Below the pieces are notes generated by a model. It saw only the letters and a program-made list of their open reading frames with translations, did not search any database and was not told where the DNA came from. 64,000 bases of DNA from positions 84,711 to 148,710 of the forward strand of contig NZ_JAVAMO010000012.1 in the NCBI RefSeq assembly GCF_030758345.1, given 5' to 3'. This document shows positions 9,219-18,107 of the stretch, in pieces. Every line of letters starts with the position of its first letter. Position 1 is the first letter of the stretch. A program made the translations under genes and the position numbers. This DNA is from Ruegeria discodermiae (GTDB lineage: Bacteria; Pseudomonadota; Alphaproteobacteria; Rhodobacterales; Rhodobacteraceae).

Positions 9219-9976
9219 TCAGGGCGGTGCAACATATCCCGGCCCATACCTTTCATGGGCGAAAGGGCGCGGTGCAAAACGGGTTCCGCTATTCTCTGGA
9301 CTATGTCCTGCTCGACCCCGAGAACGACCAGCCCGAGCCGTTGCTGTTCTCGCGCAAGCGCCCCAGCCTGATGGGTTTTCGTACGCGTGATCATGGTGGC
9401 ACGCCCAAGCAGGGCGAGGGTGCCAGATGGCTGCGCCGGGTGTTCGAGCAATATCAATTGCCGCAACCTCAACGTATCGCGCTGCTGACCCAGCCGAGGA
9501 TCATGGGTTATGTGTTCAACCCGGTCAGTTTCTGGCTGTGCTATGATGAGGCGGATGACCTGACCGTGGTCGTGGCCGAGGTGACCAATACCTTCGGCAC
9601 CCGCCATAGCTACATCTGCCACAAGCCAGACCTCACGCCGATCGAACCGAGCGACCGTCTGACCGCGACCAAGCTGCTGCATGTCTCACCCTTTCAGCCG
9701 CGCGAGGGCGGCTACACGTTCCGCTTCGACATCAGCGATGCGCGGATTGGCGTCTGGATCGACTATGGGCGAGAAAATGGCGGGCTGATCGCGACGCTGA
9801 CCGGCAAGTGCCAACCTCTGACCAACCGCGCGATCCTTTGGTCGGCCCTGCGCCGCCCGTTCGGCGCGCGGCGGGTGATGGCTCTGATTCATTGGCAGGC
9901 GATCAAGCTGTGGGTCAAACGCGCGACCTTCCGGCGCGAGCCAGAGCCAATTCAGCCGAATGTGAGCCGGGGATGA
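9215..9976 (+). CDS. DUF1365 family protein (COG3496)
   Basis: 253 residues. It matches the DUF1365 pattern: early YFSLDY-like segment (FRYSLDYVLLD), RIALLTQPRIMGYVFNPVSFWLCYD, VVAEVTNTFGTRHSY, and KLLHVSPFQPREGGYTFRFD. The family nearly always sits next to the COG2907 flavoprotein and often a Cfa-like methyltransferase. Function not established at the time of my knowledge beyond its association with modified membrane lipids. ATG 9215 overlaps the upstream TGA. Confidence 0.88.
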   Translation: MIRAVQHIPAHTFHGRKGAVQNGFRYSLDYVLLDPENDQPEPLLFSRKRPSLMGFRTRDHGGTPKQGEGARWLRRVFEQYQLPQPQRIALLTQPRIMGYVFNPVSFWLCYDEADDLTVVVAEVTNTFGTRHSYICHKPDLTPIEPSDRLTATKLLHVSPFQPREGGYTFRFDISDARIGVWIDYGRENGGLIATLTGKCQPLTNRAILWSALRRPFGARRVMALIHWQAIKLWVKRATFRREPEPIQPNVSRG

Positions 9977-11220
9977 GCATGGCGCGCACGGATATCCAGG
10001 TGTCAGAGCGGCTCGGGGCCTACGCGCTCTTCGCCGCGCTGCTGTCGGCGGCGGGGTTGCCGCTCTATATCCATGCACCGAAGTTCTTTGTCGACAGCTA
10101 TGGCGTGAGCCTGACCGCGCTGGGCGCGGTCCTGTTCGGGCTACGCCTGCTGGACGTGGTGCAGGACCCCGCGCTGGGCTGGCTGGCCGAACGGTTGCGC
10201 CATCACCGTCAGGCGGCGGTTTCTGTGGCGGTCACTTCGCTGGCGGGCGCAATGGTCGGTCTTTTTGCGATCACACCGCCAGTGGCGCCACTCTTGTGGT
10301 TCGCGCTGATGCTGACGATCGTGTTTTCTGCCTTCAGCTTTCTGACGATATGTTTCTACGCCCAGGGCGTCAGTAAGGCAGACCATATGGACGGGATGGG
10401 CCATATCCGCCTGGCGCGCTGGCGCGAGACCGGGGCGCTGCTGGGTGTCTGTGTGGCCGCCATCGCGCCAGTTGGGCTTGCGGCTTTGACTGATCAGCCT
10501 TTTGCCGGGTTTGCGCTGGGCTTCGCGCTGCTGGCCTGCCTTGCAGGGTGGGCGATGCGCGCTGAATGGGTTGCGGGCCCGCTGCGCAAATCCACCGGTT
10601 TTGCCCCGGTGCTGCGCGACCGCGTCGCGCGGCGATTGCTGGTGATCGCTTTCCTGAACGCGGCCCCGGTGGCGGTCTCCTCGACACTGTTTCTGTTCTT
10701 CGTCGAAAGCCGTCTGGCCGCGCCGGGTGCCGAAGGCCCTTTGCTGTTGCTGTTCTTCCTCTGTGCCGCCTGCGCCGCTCCGATCTGGGGCAAGGCAGCA
10801 GAGGTCTGGAGCGCGAAACGCGCGTTGATTGCGGGGATGTGCCTGTCGATCCTGTCATTCTGCTTTGCCATCACTTTAGGGGCCGGGGATGTGACCGCTT
10901 TTGCGATGATCTGTGTCTTCTCGGGTGCGGCCCTTGGCGCGGACCTGACGCTGTTGCCCGCGCTTTTTGCCACCCGGATGGCAAAGATCTCGCCCACCGC
11001 CGCCGAAGGGTTTGGCCTGTGGGCATTTGTGTCGAAATTCTCGCTGGCCATTGCAGCCGTCGCGCTGCTGCCTGCGCTCGAATACGTCGGGTACCGCTCG
11101 GGCGTGGAAAACACAGACGAGGCGTTGCGCCTGCTGTCGATTTTCTACGCCGGGCTGCCCTGCGTCCTCAAACTGGCTGCGCTGGCTTTGCTGGCGGCCA
11201 CCGATCTGAAAGGAAACTGA
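9973..11220 (+). CDS. MFS/glycoside-pentoside-hexuronide-type transporter (COG2211)
   Basis: 415 residues with about 12 hydrophobic segments, an N-terminal PLYIHAPKFFVDSYGVSLTALG and LRLLDVVQDPALGWLAERLR, which is the MelB-type DP...G signature. It is presumably an inner-membrane carrier; substrate unknown. It sits where R. sphaeroides has a similar carrier in its RpoE-dependent operon. The ATG at 9973 overlaps the DUF1365 stop; the frame is open back to 9808 but that part is a shadow of DUF1365. Confidence 0.85.
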   Translation: MSMARTDIQVSERLGAYALFAALLSAAGLPLYIHAPKFFVDSYGVSLTALGAVLFGLRLLDVVQDPALGWLAERLRHHRQAAVSVAVTSLAGAMVGLFAITPPVAPLLWFALMLTIVFSAFSFLTICFYAQGVSKADHMDGMGHIRLARWRETGALLGVCVAAIAPVGLAALTDQPFAGFALGFALLACLAGWAMRAEWVAGPLRKSTGFAPVLRDRVARRLLVIAFLNAAPVAVSSTLFLFFVESRLAAPGAEGPLLLLFFLCAACAAPIWGKAAEVWSAKRALIAGMCLSILSFCFAITLGAGDVTAFAMICVFSGAALGADLTLLPALFATRMAKISPTAAEGFGLWAFVSKFSLAIAAVALLPALEYVGYRSGVENTDEALRLLSIFYAGLPCVLKLAALALLAATDLKGN

Positions 11221-11807
11221 TGATGGAGGCGATCCTCTATATGGCGCTGGGCGGCGCGATTGTGCTGGCGCTCGGCTTTGCGAAACGACGATTCATGTCC
11301 TTCCTGTCGCAAAACCCCGGTGACTATGTCGCACGAGGCCCCGATTTCGATCTGCGCACGCATCTCAACGGTCCCATTCAGTGCGAAGGCGTGATCTATG
11401 GGCCAACGGGCCGGGTGACCTCGCGCTTTGTTGGTGATTTTGATGCCAGCTGGCAGGGCAATCGCGGCGTTATGCGGGAACACTTTCGCTATGACAGCGG
11501 CAACACGCAGGACCGGGAATGGTCTCTGGAACTGGACGCTGAAGGCCGGATTCGCGCTACCGCACCAGACGTGATCGGTGTGGGCGAGGGGCGGCAGAGC
11601 GGCTCGGCTGTGCAATTGCGCTATCGCATCCAATTGCCGGAAAGCGCCGGGTCGCATGTGCTGGATGTTGTGGACTGGATGTATCTGGCCCCGAACGGCA
11701 CCATCGTGAACCGCTCGCAATTCCGCAAATTTGGCATTCAGGTGGCCGAACTGGTCGCCACGATGCGCCCTCTTGAGGCCCAGATAGAGGAGCGCGACGC
11801 CGCGTGA
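11220..11807 (+). CDS. DUF3833 family protein
   Basis: 195 residues with one N-terminal membrane segment (LYMALGGAIVLALGFA) and a beta-rich remainder characteristic of DUF3833: F..HLNGPIQCEGVIYGPTGRV, RFVGDFDASW, DREWSLELDAEGRI and a C-terminal DWMYLAPNGTIVNRSQFRKFGI. Lipocalin-like folding and a role in lipid handling have been supposed; nothing in the sequence proves it. The ATG at 11220 shares its A with the preceding TGA. Confidence 0.85.
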   Translation: MMEAILYMALGGAIVLALGFAKRRFMSFLSQNPGDYVARGPDFDLRTHLNGPIQCEGVIYGPTGRVTSRFVGDFDASWQGNRGVMREHFRYDSGNTQDREWSLELDAEGRIRATAPDVIGVGEGRQSGSAVQLRYRIQLPESAGSHVLDVVDWMYLAPNGTIVNRSQFRKFGIQVAELVATMRPLEAQIEERDAA

Positions 11808-12535
11808 GGGAGTGGGCCGGAAAACGCTACTGGGTGGTGGGTGCCAGCGAAGGGCTGGGCGCGGCGCTGGCCGAGATCATGAGCCGCAGCGGCGCGCATC
11901 TGATCCTGTCGGCGCGCTCAACCGACCGGCTTGAGGCGTTGGCCACGGACCTGCCCGGTCCAACCGAAGTGGTGCCAGTGGATGTCTCGGACGATGACAG
12001 CCTGCGCAAAGCCGCTGCACAGGTCGGCGAGATCGATGGCATGGTGTTTCTGGCCGGTGTCTACTGGCCGATGGCGGCGCAGGAGTGGGACTATCTTCAG
12101 GCCAATGCTATGGCAGATATCAACTTCACCGGGTTGATGCGCGTGCTCGGTTTGACCCTGCCGCCGATGGTGGCGCGGGATGCGGGCCATATCGTGGTGA
12201 CCGGCTCGCTATCGGGCTATCGTGGCTTGCCGGGCGCAGTGGGCTATGCTGCATCAAAGGCCGGGACAATGGTGCTGACCGAGGGGCTCTATGCCGACCT
12301 GCGCAAGACCGGCATTGATGTGCAACTTGCCAATCCTGGCTTTATCCGCACCCGTCTGACCGAAAAGAACAACTTTGCGATGCCTGCGATCATGGAGCCT
12401 GAGCGCGCCGCACAGATCATGTTCGATCACATGAACACCGATCATTTCCAGCGCGCCTTTCCGGTTCCCTTCGCCTGGTTGTTCCGGCTGGGACAATTGC
12501 TGCCCGACTGGCTCTATTTCCGCCTATTTGCGTAA
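11804..12535 (+). CDS. Short-chain dehydrogenase/reductase
   Basis: 243 residues, classical SDR: YWVVGASEGLGAALAE (TGxxxGxG-type cofactor loop), the catalytic Ser in VVTGSLSGYRGLPG, and YAASKAG (YxxxK). It ends in a hydrophobic, possibly membrane-associated tail (FAWLFRLGQLLPDWLYFRLF). The start is GTG at 11804 overlapping the DUF3833 TGA, the fourth such overlap in this operon. Last gene of the unit; likely reduces or oxidises a lipid-derived carbonyl, by context only. Confidence 0.88.
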   Translation: MREWAGKRYWVVGASEGLGAALAEIMSRSGAHLILSARSTDRLEALATDLPGPTEVVPVDVSDDDSLRKAAAQVGEIDGMVFLAGVYWPMAAQEWDYLQANAMADINFTGLMRVLGLTLPPMVARDAGHIVVTGSLSGYRGLPGAVGYAASKAGTMVLTEGLYADLRKTGIDVQLANPGFIRTRLTEKNNFAMPAIMEPERAAQIMFDHMNTDHFQRAFPVPFAWLFRLGQLLPDWLYFRLFA

Positions 12536-12597
12536 GATCAAAGACCGCGCGGCGCGTCCCTGATTGGAATCGATCAGATCACGCGGACAGGAGAGCG

Positions 12598-12921
12598 ATG
12601 CAGATGTTGGAGATTTCAGCGCGCAAGGTGGCGCAGGTAGCAATGATGGCGCGCGAGTTGGGGCGTGCAGAGGGTGAAATGCGAGCCTTCATTGACCGGA
12701 TGGGCGAAGATGAGCAGGCCGAACTGGTCGCGATCATGTGGATCGGGCGCGACAGCTTCGACGTCGAGGAACTGGGCGAAGCGATCCGGACCGCCAAGGC
12801 CGAGGCCTCGACTCCTTGCGCCGACTACCTGATCGGAACACCGCACCTGTCGGATCATTTGGAGAATGGGTTGGATGCGCTGGGCATCTCTGCCGAAGAC
12901 GTTGAAAACGATCTGATGTGA
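12598..12921 (+). CDS. DUF3775 domain-containing protein
   Basis: 107 residues, acidic and helical: an N-terminal LEISARKVAQVAMMAREL, a central DEQAELVAIMWIGR and a C-terminal TPHLSDHLENGLDALG, matching the small DUF3775 family found in Rhodobacterales. Function unknown. ATG 12598 follows AGGAG by about 6 bases; a second in-frame ATG lies at 12604. It may be the distal member of the preceding operon (62-base gap) or a separate unit. Confidence 0.8.
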   Translation: MQMLEISARKVAQVAMMARELGRAEGEMRAFIDRMGEDEQAELVAIMWIGRDSFDVEELGEAIRTAKAEASTPCADYLIGTPHLSDHLENGLDALGISAEDVENDLM

Positions 12922-12949
12922 GGACGGGCTGATGTGAGGGCGGGGGGCG

Positions 12950-14005
12950 CTAGAGCGCGTCCAGATGGTGCCGGAACGTCTGTTCCGCCCGCCCCCAAAC
13001 ACCCTTGTTGATATCGCCAAGCGTCAGCAGCGAGGGAAGCAGTTGTGCTGCGTAATCCTGCGAACTTTCAACCGGCAGCATCGAGGGCAGGTTGTCGATC
13101 GCCATGACGTCCAGCGCCGGATCATCGGCGACCCGCAGCACTGGCTGCTCCCAACTGGTTGCGCGGTCATAGACCGGCACCGGGTTATAGTCGCTGTCGG
13201 GGTCGCAGGCGATATCGCCGATTGCAGTCAGGCGACGCGGGGTGTCTAGCGCCGCTTTTGGGACAAAGACGGGCGTGCCGGGTCGGGCGAAGATGCAGTT
13301 CAGGAACAGATCATGTTCGAGGATTTCGGGAAACGGGCCGCCGCTGGCGGTCTCTGCCATATCCCATCGTGTGACCTGCACCCCCATCGCCTCGCACAGA
13401 TCGGCAGCCCCGCTGCCGACCCGGCCAAGCGCGCCGATCACAATGGCCGAGGGGCGCGGCTTTCCGCTCGCCTCCAGCTCGGAGGATAACGCTGTGCTCA
13501 GCGCATCCTTGCTATGATAGGTGCCGACCGGACCGCAAATCGCGCCGTTCTTTTGTGCGGCCCATGCCTTGAGCGTGACCGCCGCCCCGGCATATCCGGC
13601 CCAGTAGCCAAAGGCGGCAACACGCCGGCCATCCTCATCCACCAGATATTCCAGATCATAGAGCGTGCCACCACCTGCCTTGAAGCGTTGCAGCAGAGCG
13701 CGGCCCGAACCTTGCCCCTTGAAGGCGTGACCAAACATGATGTGGCGATGGGGCAGAGATGTGCCATCTTCGGGCAATTCCTTGAGCCCGAAGATGATCG
13801 CGTCCCGTGGTGCCTGTGGCCAGCTATGAGCCGCGGCGATGGCGCAGCCCGCCTGCCGGTAGCCGTCAATGGGGATCGCGCGCGTGTCGCTGACCTCGAT
13901 GGTGACCTCGACCCCGGTTGCGATCAGTGCCGCCGCTCCATCGGGGGTCAGCCCCACACGTTCCTCATTTGCGCGCTGTTCGGCGCGGACCCAAAGATGT
14001 GTCAT
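12950..14005 (-). CDS. Saccharopine dehydrogenase (L-lysine-forming type)
   Basis: 351 residues. The N-terminus MTHLWVRAEQRANEERVGLTP and VTIEVSDTRAIP match the alanine dehydrogenase/LYS1 family; FGHAFKGQ, YDLEYLVDEDGRRVAAFGYWAGYAG and the Rossmann loop VIGALGRVGSGAADLC support saccharopine dehydrogenase (NAD, lysine-forming) rather than alanine dehydrogenase. In roseobacters this enzyme type may act in lysine/saccharopine interconversion. Third gene of a minus-strand operon, 3 bases after the GST gene. Confidence 0.88.
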   Translation of the reverse strand: MTHLWVRAEQRANEERVGLTPDGAAALIATGVEVTIEVSDTRAIPIDGYRQAGCAIAAAHSWPQAPRDAIIFGLKELPEDGTSLPHRHIMFGHAFKGQGSGRALLQRFKAGGGTLYDLEYLVDEDGRRVAAFGYWAGYAGAAVTLKAWAAQKNGAICGPVGTYHSKDALSTALSSELEASGKPRPSAIVIGALGRVGSGAADLCEAMGVQVTRWDMAETASGGPFPEILEHDLFLNCIFARPGTPVFVPKAALDTPRRLTAIGDIACDPDSDYNPVPVYDRATSWEQPVLRVADDPALDVMAIDNLPSMLPVESSQDYAAQLLPSLLTLGDINKGVWGRAEQTFRHHLDAL

Positions 14006-14008
14006 TGG

Positions 14009-14623
14009 TCAGAGCATTCCGGCAGCGATTACAGCCTGCACCGAGGGGCGCGCAGCCATGGCATCGCGGAAGGCAGTGATCTTGGGATAAGCGGACGGAT
14101 CAACGCCGTCCCCCTCTAGCCAGCTACACACCACGTAGAGGTAACAATCGGCAAGACTGACCTGTTCGCCCAGCACGAAAGGCCCGCGCATCCCGTTGGC
14201 CTCGATATAGGCGCAGCAGTCGTTCATGGTCTCGGGGACCTTAGCCTTCATGTCCTCCCAACTGCTTTCCTGATCAGCCCAGCGATGACCGCGCAGCCGG
14301 TGGGCGTGATTCACATGCATGGTCGAAGCCAGGTAATACATCACCTCGCGCATCCGGGCCGCCAGCACCAGGTCGCCGGGCACTAGCCCCGCCTGTGGCG
14401 CCAGCGCAGCGACATAATCCAGCAGCGCGCCGGTTTCGGTCAGGATGCCACCCTCGACCGCCAGCGCCGGTACCCGGCCTTTGGGGTTGATCTGCTGATA
14501 GGCGGTCCCGGTTTGCTCGCCCGCCGCGAAATCCAGCTTGATCGCCTCATAGGGCAGCCCGGCTTCTTCCAGTGCGATGGCCACAGCCACCGAGATGGTG
14601 CGCGGCGCGTAGTAGAGTTGCAT
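14009..14623 (-). CDS. Glutathione S-transferase family protein
   Basis: 204 residues. The N-terminal thioredoxin-like domain has YYAPRTISVAVAIALEEAGLPYE and NPKGRVPALAVEGG with the cis-Pro and then LTETGALLDY (the glutathione-binding E-[ST] pair). The C-terminal helical domain has LGEQVSLADCYLYVV. It is similar to beta/theta-class bacterial GSTs. Middle gene of the phosphatase-GST-saccharopine dehydrogenase operon (13-base gap upstream). Confidence 0.9.
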   Translation of the reverse strand: MQLYYAPRTISVAVAIALEEAGLPYEAIKLDFAAGEQTGTAYQQINPKGRVPALAVEGGILTETGALLDYVAALAPQAGLVPGDLVLAARMREVMYYLASTMHVNHAHRLRGHRWADQESSWEDMKAKVPETMNDCCAYIEANGMRGPFVLGEQVSLADCYLYVVCSWLEGDGVDPSAYPKITAFRDAMAARPSVQAVIAAGML

Positions 14624-14636
14624 GTCAGCGACCTCC

Positions 14637-15287
14637 TCAGAGATGGGTCTGCGCGAATTGCCGATCCGGTGCTTCCAGATGCGGAATGGCGTTGAACAGA
14701 ACCGGGCTCAAATCCGACCCGATCGTGTGCAGACGATGCAGCGAGGTGTTCATGATGGCAAGAGCCACCCGCGCCATCGATCGCGTATCCAGCCCCAGCA
14801 CCTGCCGCATCGCCATCGAAATCAGACCTCCGGAGGTCACCACAATGGCGGGGCCGCTGCCCTGGTTGATCTCGGTCAGCACGCTGCGCACCCGCGTGTC
14901 GAATTCGGTAAAGGTTTCGGGCGGATTGTCGATTTCGTCGTTTTCCCAGGCGGAGAAAGTCAGTGGCAGGTGATCGACGAAACCTTCGCGATCTTTCGGG
15001 ACCTCCACGCCTTTCTGATCTTCCAGCAGATTTGCAAGGGTGAAGTACTCGATCTCGTTCAAGCGTGCATCCCGAACAGGGTCGGCAAAACCCATGCTGG
15101 CGGCGGTTTCGATATGGCGGATCAGCGTGCCGCAATAGACCCTGGTGTGGTGGCTGCCCGTATCGCGCAGATGCGCGCCCAGCCAACTGGCTTGCTGATG
15201 GCCCAAGGGGCTGAGCTTGTCATAGCTGACTTCATCGCGGGCGGCTGTATTGGCCTGACCGTGACGAACGAGGGTGATATGTGACAT
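14637..15287 (-). CDS. Histidine phosphatase family protein (phosphoglycerate mutase-like)
   Basis: 216 residues. HITLVRHGQANT carries the nucleophile His of the RHG motif, followed by YDKLSPLGHQQA. The place of the second catalytic His (usually VxHGG) reads VVTSGGLIS, so that residue is Ser. Activity may therefore be weak or altered; the same swap is seen in some uncharacterised members of the family. ATG 15287 is preferred to the GTG at 15293, with GGAGAG upstream. First gene of its operon. Confidence 0.85.
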   Translation of the reverse strand: MSHITLVRHGQANTAARDEVSYDKLSPLGHQQASWLGAHLRDTGSHHTRVYCGTLIRHIETAASMGFADPVRDARLNEIEYFTLANLLEDQKGVEVPKDREGFVDHLPLTFSAWENDEIDNPPETFTEFDTRVRSVLTEINQGSGPAIVVTSGGLISMAMRQVLGLDTRSMARVALAIMNTSLHRLHTIGSDLSPVLFNAIPHLEAPDRQFAQTHL

Positions 15288-15421
15288 TGGCACTGCTCTC
15301 CGGTTTGGTCCGTCTTAGGCCAGCCGGGCGATTTGCACCATATGTGATCTGTGCCCGATGTTCATTGCATCGAACATAAAAGGGGCAAGCCAGTTCAACC
15401 CATTCCTGCTGTGCGGAGAAG

Positions 15422-15517
15422 TGAGAGGTTGGACATCGACCCAAGCGGGGCTCGTTGTGGCTGCTTCCTTCCGGACCTGACCAGGTTGGCGAGGCGCTCG
15501 CCCGCGCCAACCTCTCA
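15422..15517 (-). ncRNA. ffs: Signal recognition particle RNA (4.5S-type, small SRP RNA)
   Basis: On the minus strand the segment contains the universal SRP domain IV core GGTCAGGTCCGGAAGGAAGC with the GGAA-type tetraloop region. The 5' and 3' ends form a 10-bp closing stem (GAGAGGTTGG at one end, CCAACCTCTC at the other, 15423-15432 with 15507-15516). About 96 bases, the length of the short bacterial SRP RNA that pairs with Ffh. The ends are estimated from the pairing. Confidence 0.93.
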
Positions 15518-15665
15518 GGCGTCGATATAGGCGCGATCCGCAGGGTTGGCAAGCCCGTGTCGCGGCCGCGCAGGGCCGGTTTTTCGGGGTCGTTGTGACA
15601 AACCCGTTGCTCTTAGCGGGCAGAAGTGGCAGCCCTGTCGCCGATCTCGATTGGGAAGACACATC

Positions 15666-16637
15666 ATGAAACATGCCGAACAGGTGACCTTTGGCGGGTC
15701 GGGCCTCAACCGCTCCGCCCATCAGCGCACGGACCCCACGGCGCTGGCGGATCTGGCGCGGCATGTGAGCGCACGCTACCATCTGCTCTGGCGCGGCAAA
15801 GTGTTGATGCAGCCCGAGGCAGTGCCGGTCCTGCCGCATGTGGAGCCGGATCATCCCCTGATATCAAAAGCTACGACCCCACCGATCTTTCTGGGTACGG
15901 CCGAAGATGACACGCCGCATTTCGCCTGTGATATCTCGGACTGGGCGCCGGACGTCGCAGACATGGAGACGGTTGGCGCCTTCCACGACCCCAGTCAGCA
16001 GCAGCATCCCGATCTGCCCGAGGGGCAGGTGTTTTGCGAATTGCGCCGGATGATGACTGCCCTGAATCCGCGCGAGGCAGAGCTGGCGGCGACTGCGCGG
16101 GCGCTGTTCAGCTGGCATGAAACGCATCAGTTCTGTGCCCGCTGCGGCGCGGAAAGCGAGATGGTGCAAGGTGGCTGGCAGCGCACCTGCCCGGAATGTG
16201 GCGGCCATCACTTCCCGCGTACCGACCCGGTGGTGATCATGCTGATCACTCATGGGGATTCGGTGCTGCTGGGGCGGTCGCCAGGTTGGCCGAATGGCAT
16301 GTATTCGCTGCTTGCGGGCTTTGTGGAACCGGGCGAGACGCTTGAAGCCGCCGTGCGCCGCGAGGTCGCGGAAGAGGCAGGCGTACCGGTGGGGCAGGTG
16401 TCTTATCTGGCCAGCCAGCCCTGGCCGTTCCCGGCCTCGCTGATGATTGGCTGCGCGGGCGAGGCATTGTCGCGCGAGATCACCATCGACCCGAGCGAGA
16501 TCGAGGATGCGATCTGGGTGTCGAAATCGGGGATGCTGCAGGTCTTTGCCGGAGAGAACCCGGAGATCAAACCAGCCCGCTCAGGCTCGATCGCGCATTT
16601 CCTGATCCGTAACTGGCTTGCGGATACACTGGATTGA
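15666..16637 (+). CDS. nudC: NADH pyrophosphatase / NAD-capped RNA decapping hydrolase NudC
   Basis: 323 residues. A zinc ribbon (FCARCGAESE ... CPECGGHHFPRTDPVVI) is followed by the Nudix box GFVEPGETLEAAVRREVAEE, and SQPWPFPASLM downstream is the SQPWPFPxS signature that marks NADH-specific Nudix hydrolases. It cleaves NADH to NMNH and AMP and removes NAD caps from RNA. ATG 15666 follows GGGAAG; the frame upstream to 15546 is not conserved. Confidence 0.95.
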   Translation: MKHAEQVTFGGSGLNRSAHQRTDPTALADLARHVSARYHLLWRGKVLMQPEAVPVLPHVEPDHPLISKATTPPIFLGTAEDDTPHFACDISDWAPDVADMETVGAFHDPSQQQHPDLPEGQVFCELRRMMTALNPREAELAATARALFSWHETHQFCARCGAESEMVQGGWQRTCPECGGHHFPRTDPVVIMLITHGDSVLLGRSPGWPNGMYSLLAGFVEPGETLEAAVRREVAEEAGVPVGQVSYLASQPWPFPASLMIGCAGEALSREITIDPSEIEDAIWVSKSGMLQVFAGENPEIKPARSGSIAHFLIRNWLADTLD

Positions 16638-16676
16638 GGCAAGACTCAGCGAAACCGGAACTCAGCAGGACCCCGT

Positions 16677-17144
16677 ATGCAGATTACAGGCACCGAGGAT
16701 ATCGCAGCGCCCATCAGCGATGTGTTCGACATGCTGTCAGAGTTCGACGCGTTCGAGCGCAGTGCGATCCGGCGCGGGATCGATGTGCGGCGGCTGAACG
16801 ATCATTCGCGGGTGATGCGGGGGCTGGAATGGCAGGCAGCCTTCCAGTTGCGCGGCAAGCCCCGCAACCTGCATCTGGTGCTGTGCCGGTATGACAGGCC
16901 GACTCTGATGCAGGTCGATTCCTCGACCAAGGGTATCGAAAGCACCATGCTGGTTGAGTTGATGCCCCTGTCCCCGCAGCGGACCCGCCTGCATCTGAAG
17001 CTGAAGCTGCGGCCAAATACGCTGCCCGCGCGCCTGTTTGTGCAGTCGCTGAAACTGGCCCGCCGCAACCTGAACCGGCGGTTCAAAAAGCGGTTGGGTG
17101 AATTTGCCCGCGACATGGAAAGCCGACAGGCCCGGTTCCGGTAG
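16677..17144 (+). CDS. SRPBCC-fold protein of unknown function
   Basis: 155 residues beginning MQITGTEDIAAPISDVFDMLSEFDAFERSA, the standard opening of the START/SRPBCC ligand-binding fold, with alternating beta strands and a long basic C-terminal helix (LKLARRNLNRRFKKRLGEFA). Probably cytosolic; ligand unknown. It starts 39 bases after nudC and may be co-transcribed. Confidence 0.75.
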   Translation: MQITGTEDIAAPISDVFDMLSEFDAFERSAIRRGIDVRRLNDHSRVMRGLEWQAAFQLRGKPRNLHLVLCRYDRPTLMQVDSSTKGIESTMLVELMPLSPQRTRLHLKLKLRPNTLPARLFVQSLKLARRNLNRRFKKRLGEFARDMESRQARFR

Positions 17145-17152
17145 AGTCCGGA

Positions 17153-17986
17153 TCAGCTGCGCTGACGGGTGGTGGGGTAGACGCCCAGAATCTCGAGCTC
17201 GGCGGTGAAATAAGACAGTTCTTCCAGCGCCAGTTGCACGTTTGGATCCTCGGGATGTCCTTCGATATCGGCATAGAACTGAGTCGCGGTGAAGGACCCG
17301 TCGACCATGTAGCTTTCCAGCTTGGTCATGTTGATGCCATTGGTCGCGAACCCTCCCATCGCTTTATAAAGCGCGGCAGGGATGTTGCGGACCTGAAACA
17401 CGAAGGAGGTGATCATGCCGTGATCGCCCCGGCGTGTCATGTCGGCCTCGCGCGACATGATCAGGAAACGCGTGGTGTTATTGCCCTGATCCTCGATATG
17501 GCGGGCCAGAACGTCCAGCCCGTAAATCTCGCCGGCCAACTCGCTGGCCAGAGCGGCCACCGCCGGATCGGCGCGTTCGGCAATCTCGCGGGCGGCGCGG
17601 GCATTGTCGGGGCTGACCCGGCCAGTGATCCCGTGTTCGCGCAGAAAGCCTGCGCATTGCGGCAATAACACCAGATGGGAATGCGCCTCGCGCACCTGAT
17701 CCAGGGTCGTGCCGGGCACCGCAAGCAGGTTGATATGCACCCGCACAAAGGCCTCGTCGATGATGTGCAGACCGCTATGGGGCAGCAGCCGGTGGATATC
17801 GGCCACGCGACCATAGGTGGTGTTTTCGACCGGCAGCATTGCCAGGTCGGCCTTGCCACCGCGCACCGCTTCGATCACGTCCTCGAAGGTGCGGCAGGGC
17901 AGCGGTTCCATGTCAGGGCGCGCGTCTCGGCAGGCTTCGTGGCTATAGGCGCCGGGTTCTCCCTGGAAGGCGATGCGATTGGTCAT
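17153..17986 (-). CDS. pheA: Prephenate dehydratase
   Basis: 277 residues. It opens with RIAFQGEPGAYSHEAC, then ADLAMLPVENTTYGRVADIHRLL (the conserved PVENS/T region), and NNTTRFLIMSR, the TRF motif of the catalytic domain. The C-terminal ACT domain has GALYKAMGGFATNGINMTKLES-like ESYMV (phenylalanine feedback site). Converts prephenate to phenylpyruvate. ATG 17986 begins the conserved N-terminus; the frame upstream to 18025 is probably leader. Confidence 0.94.
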   Translation of the reverse strand: MTNRIAFQGEPGAYSHEACRDARPDMEPLPCRTFEDVIEAVRGGKADLAMLPVENTTYGRVADIHRLLPHSGLHIIDEAFVRVHINLLAVPGTTLDQVREAHSHLVLLPQCAGFLREHGITGRVSPDNARAAREIAERADPAVAALASELAGEIYGLDVLARHIEDQGNNTTRFLIMSREADMTRRGDHGMITSFVFQVRNIPAALYKAMGGFATNGINMTKLESYMVDGSFTATQFYADIEGHPEDPNVQLALEELSYFTAELEILGVYPTTRQRS

Positions 17987-18107
17987 TTGATAGGCTTCCA
18001 TGCAACAAGCCCGCGAATTGGGCATTTGGTCGCGCTGTCTATACCTTGCCTCTTGCGAGGGGAAGCCTTAGACACCTGCGCAGACAGCTGAAATGGACTC
18101 GCGATCA

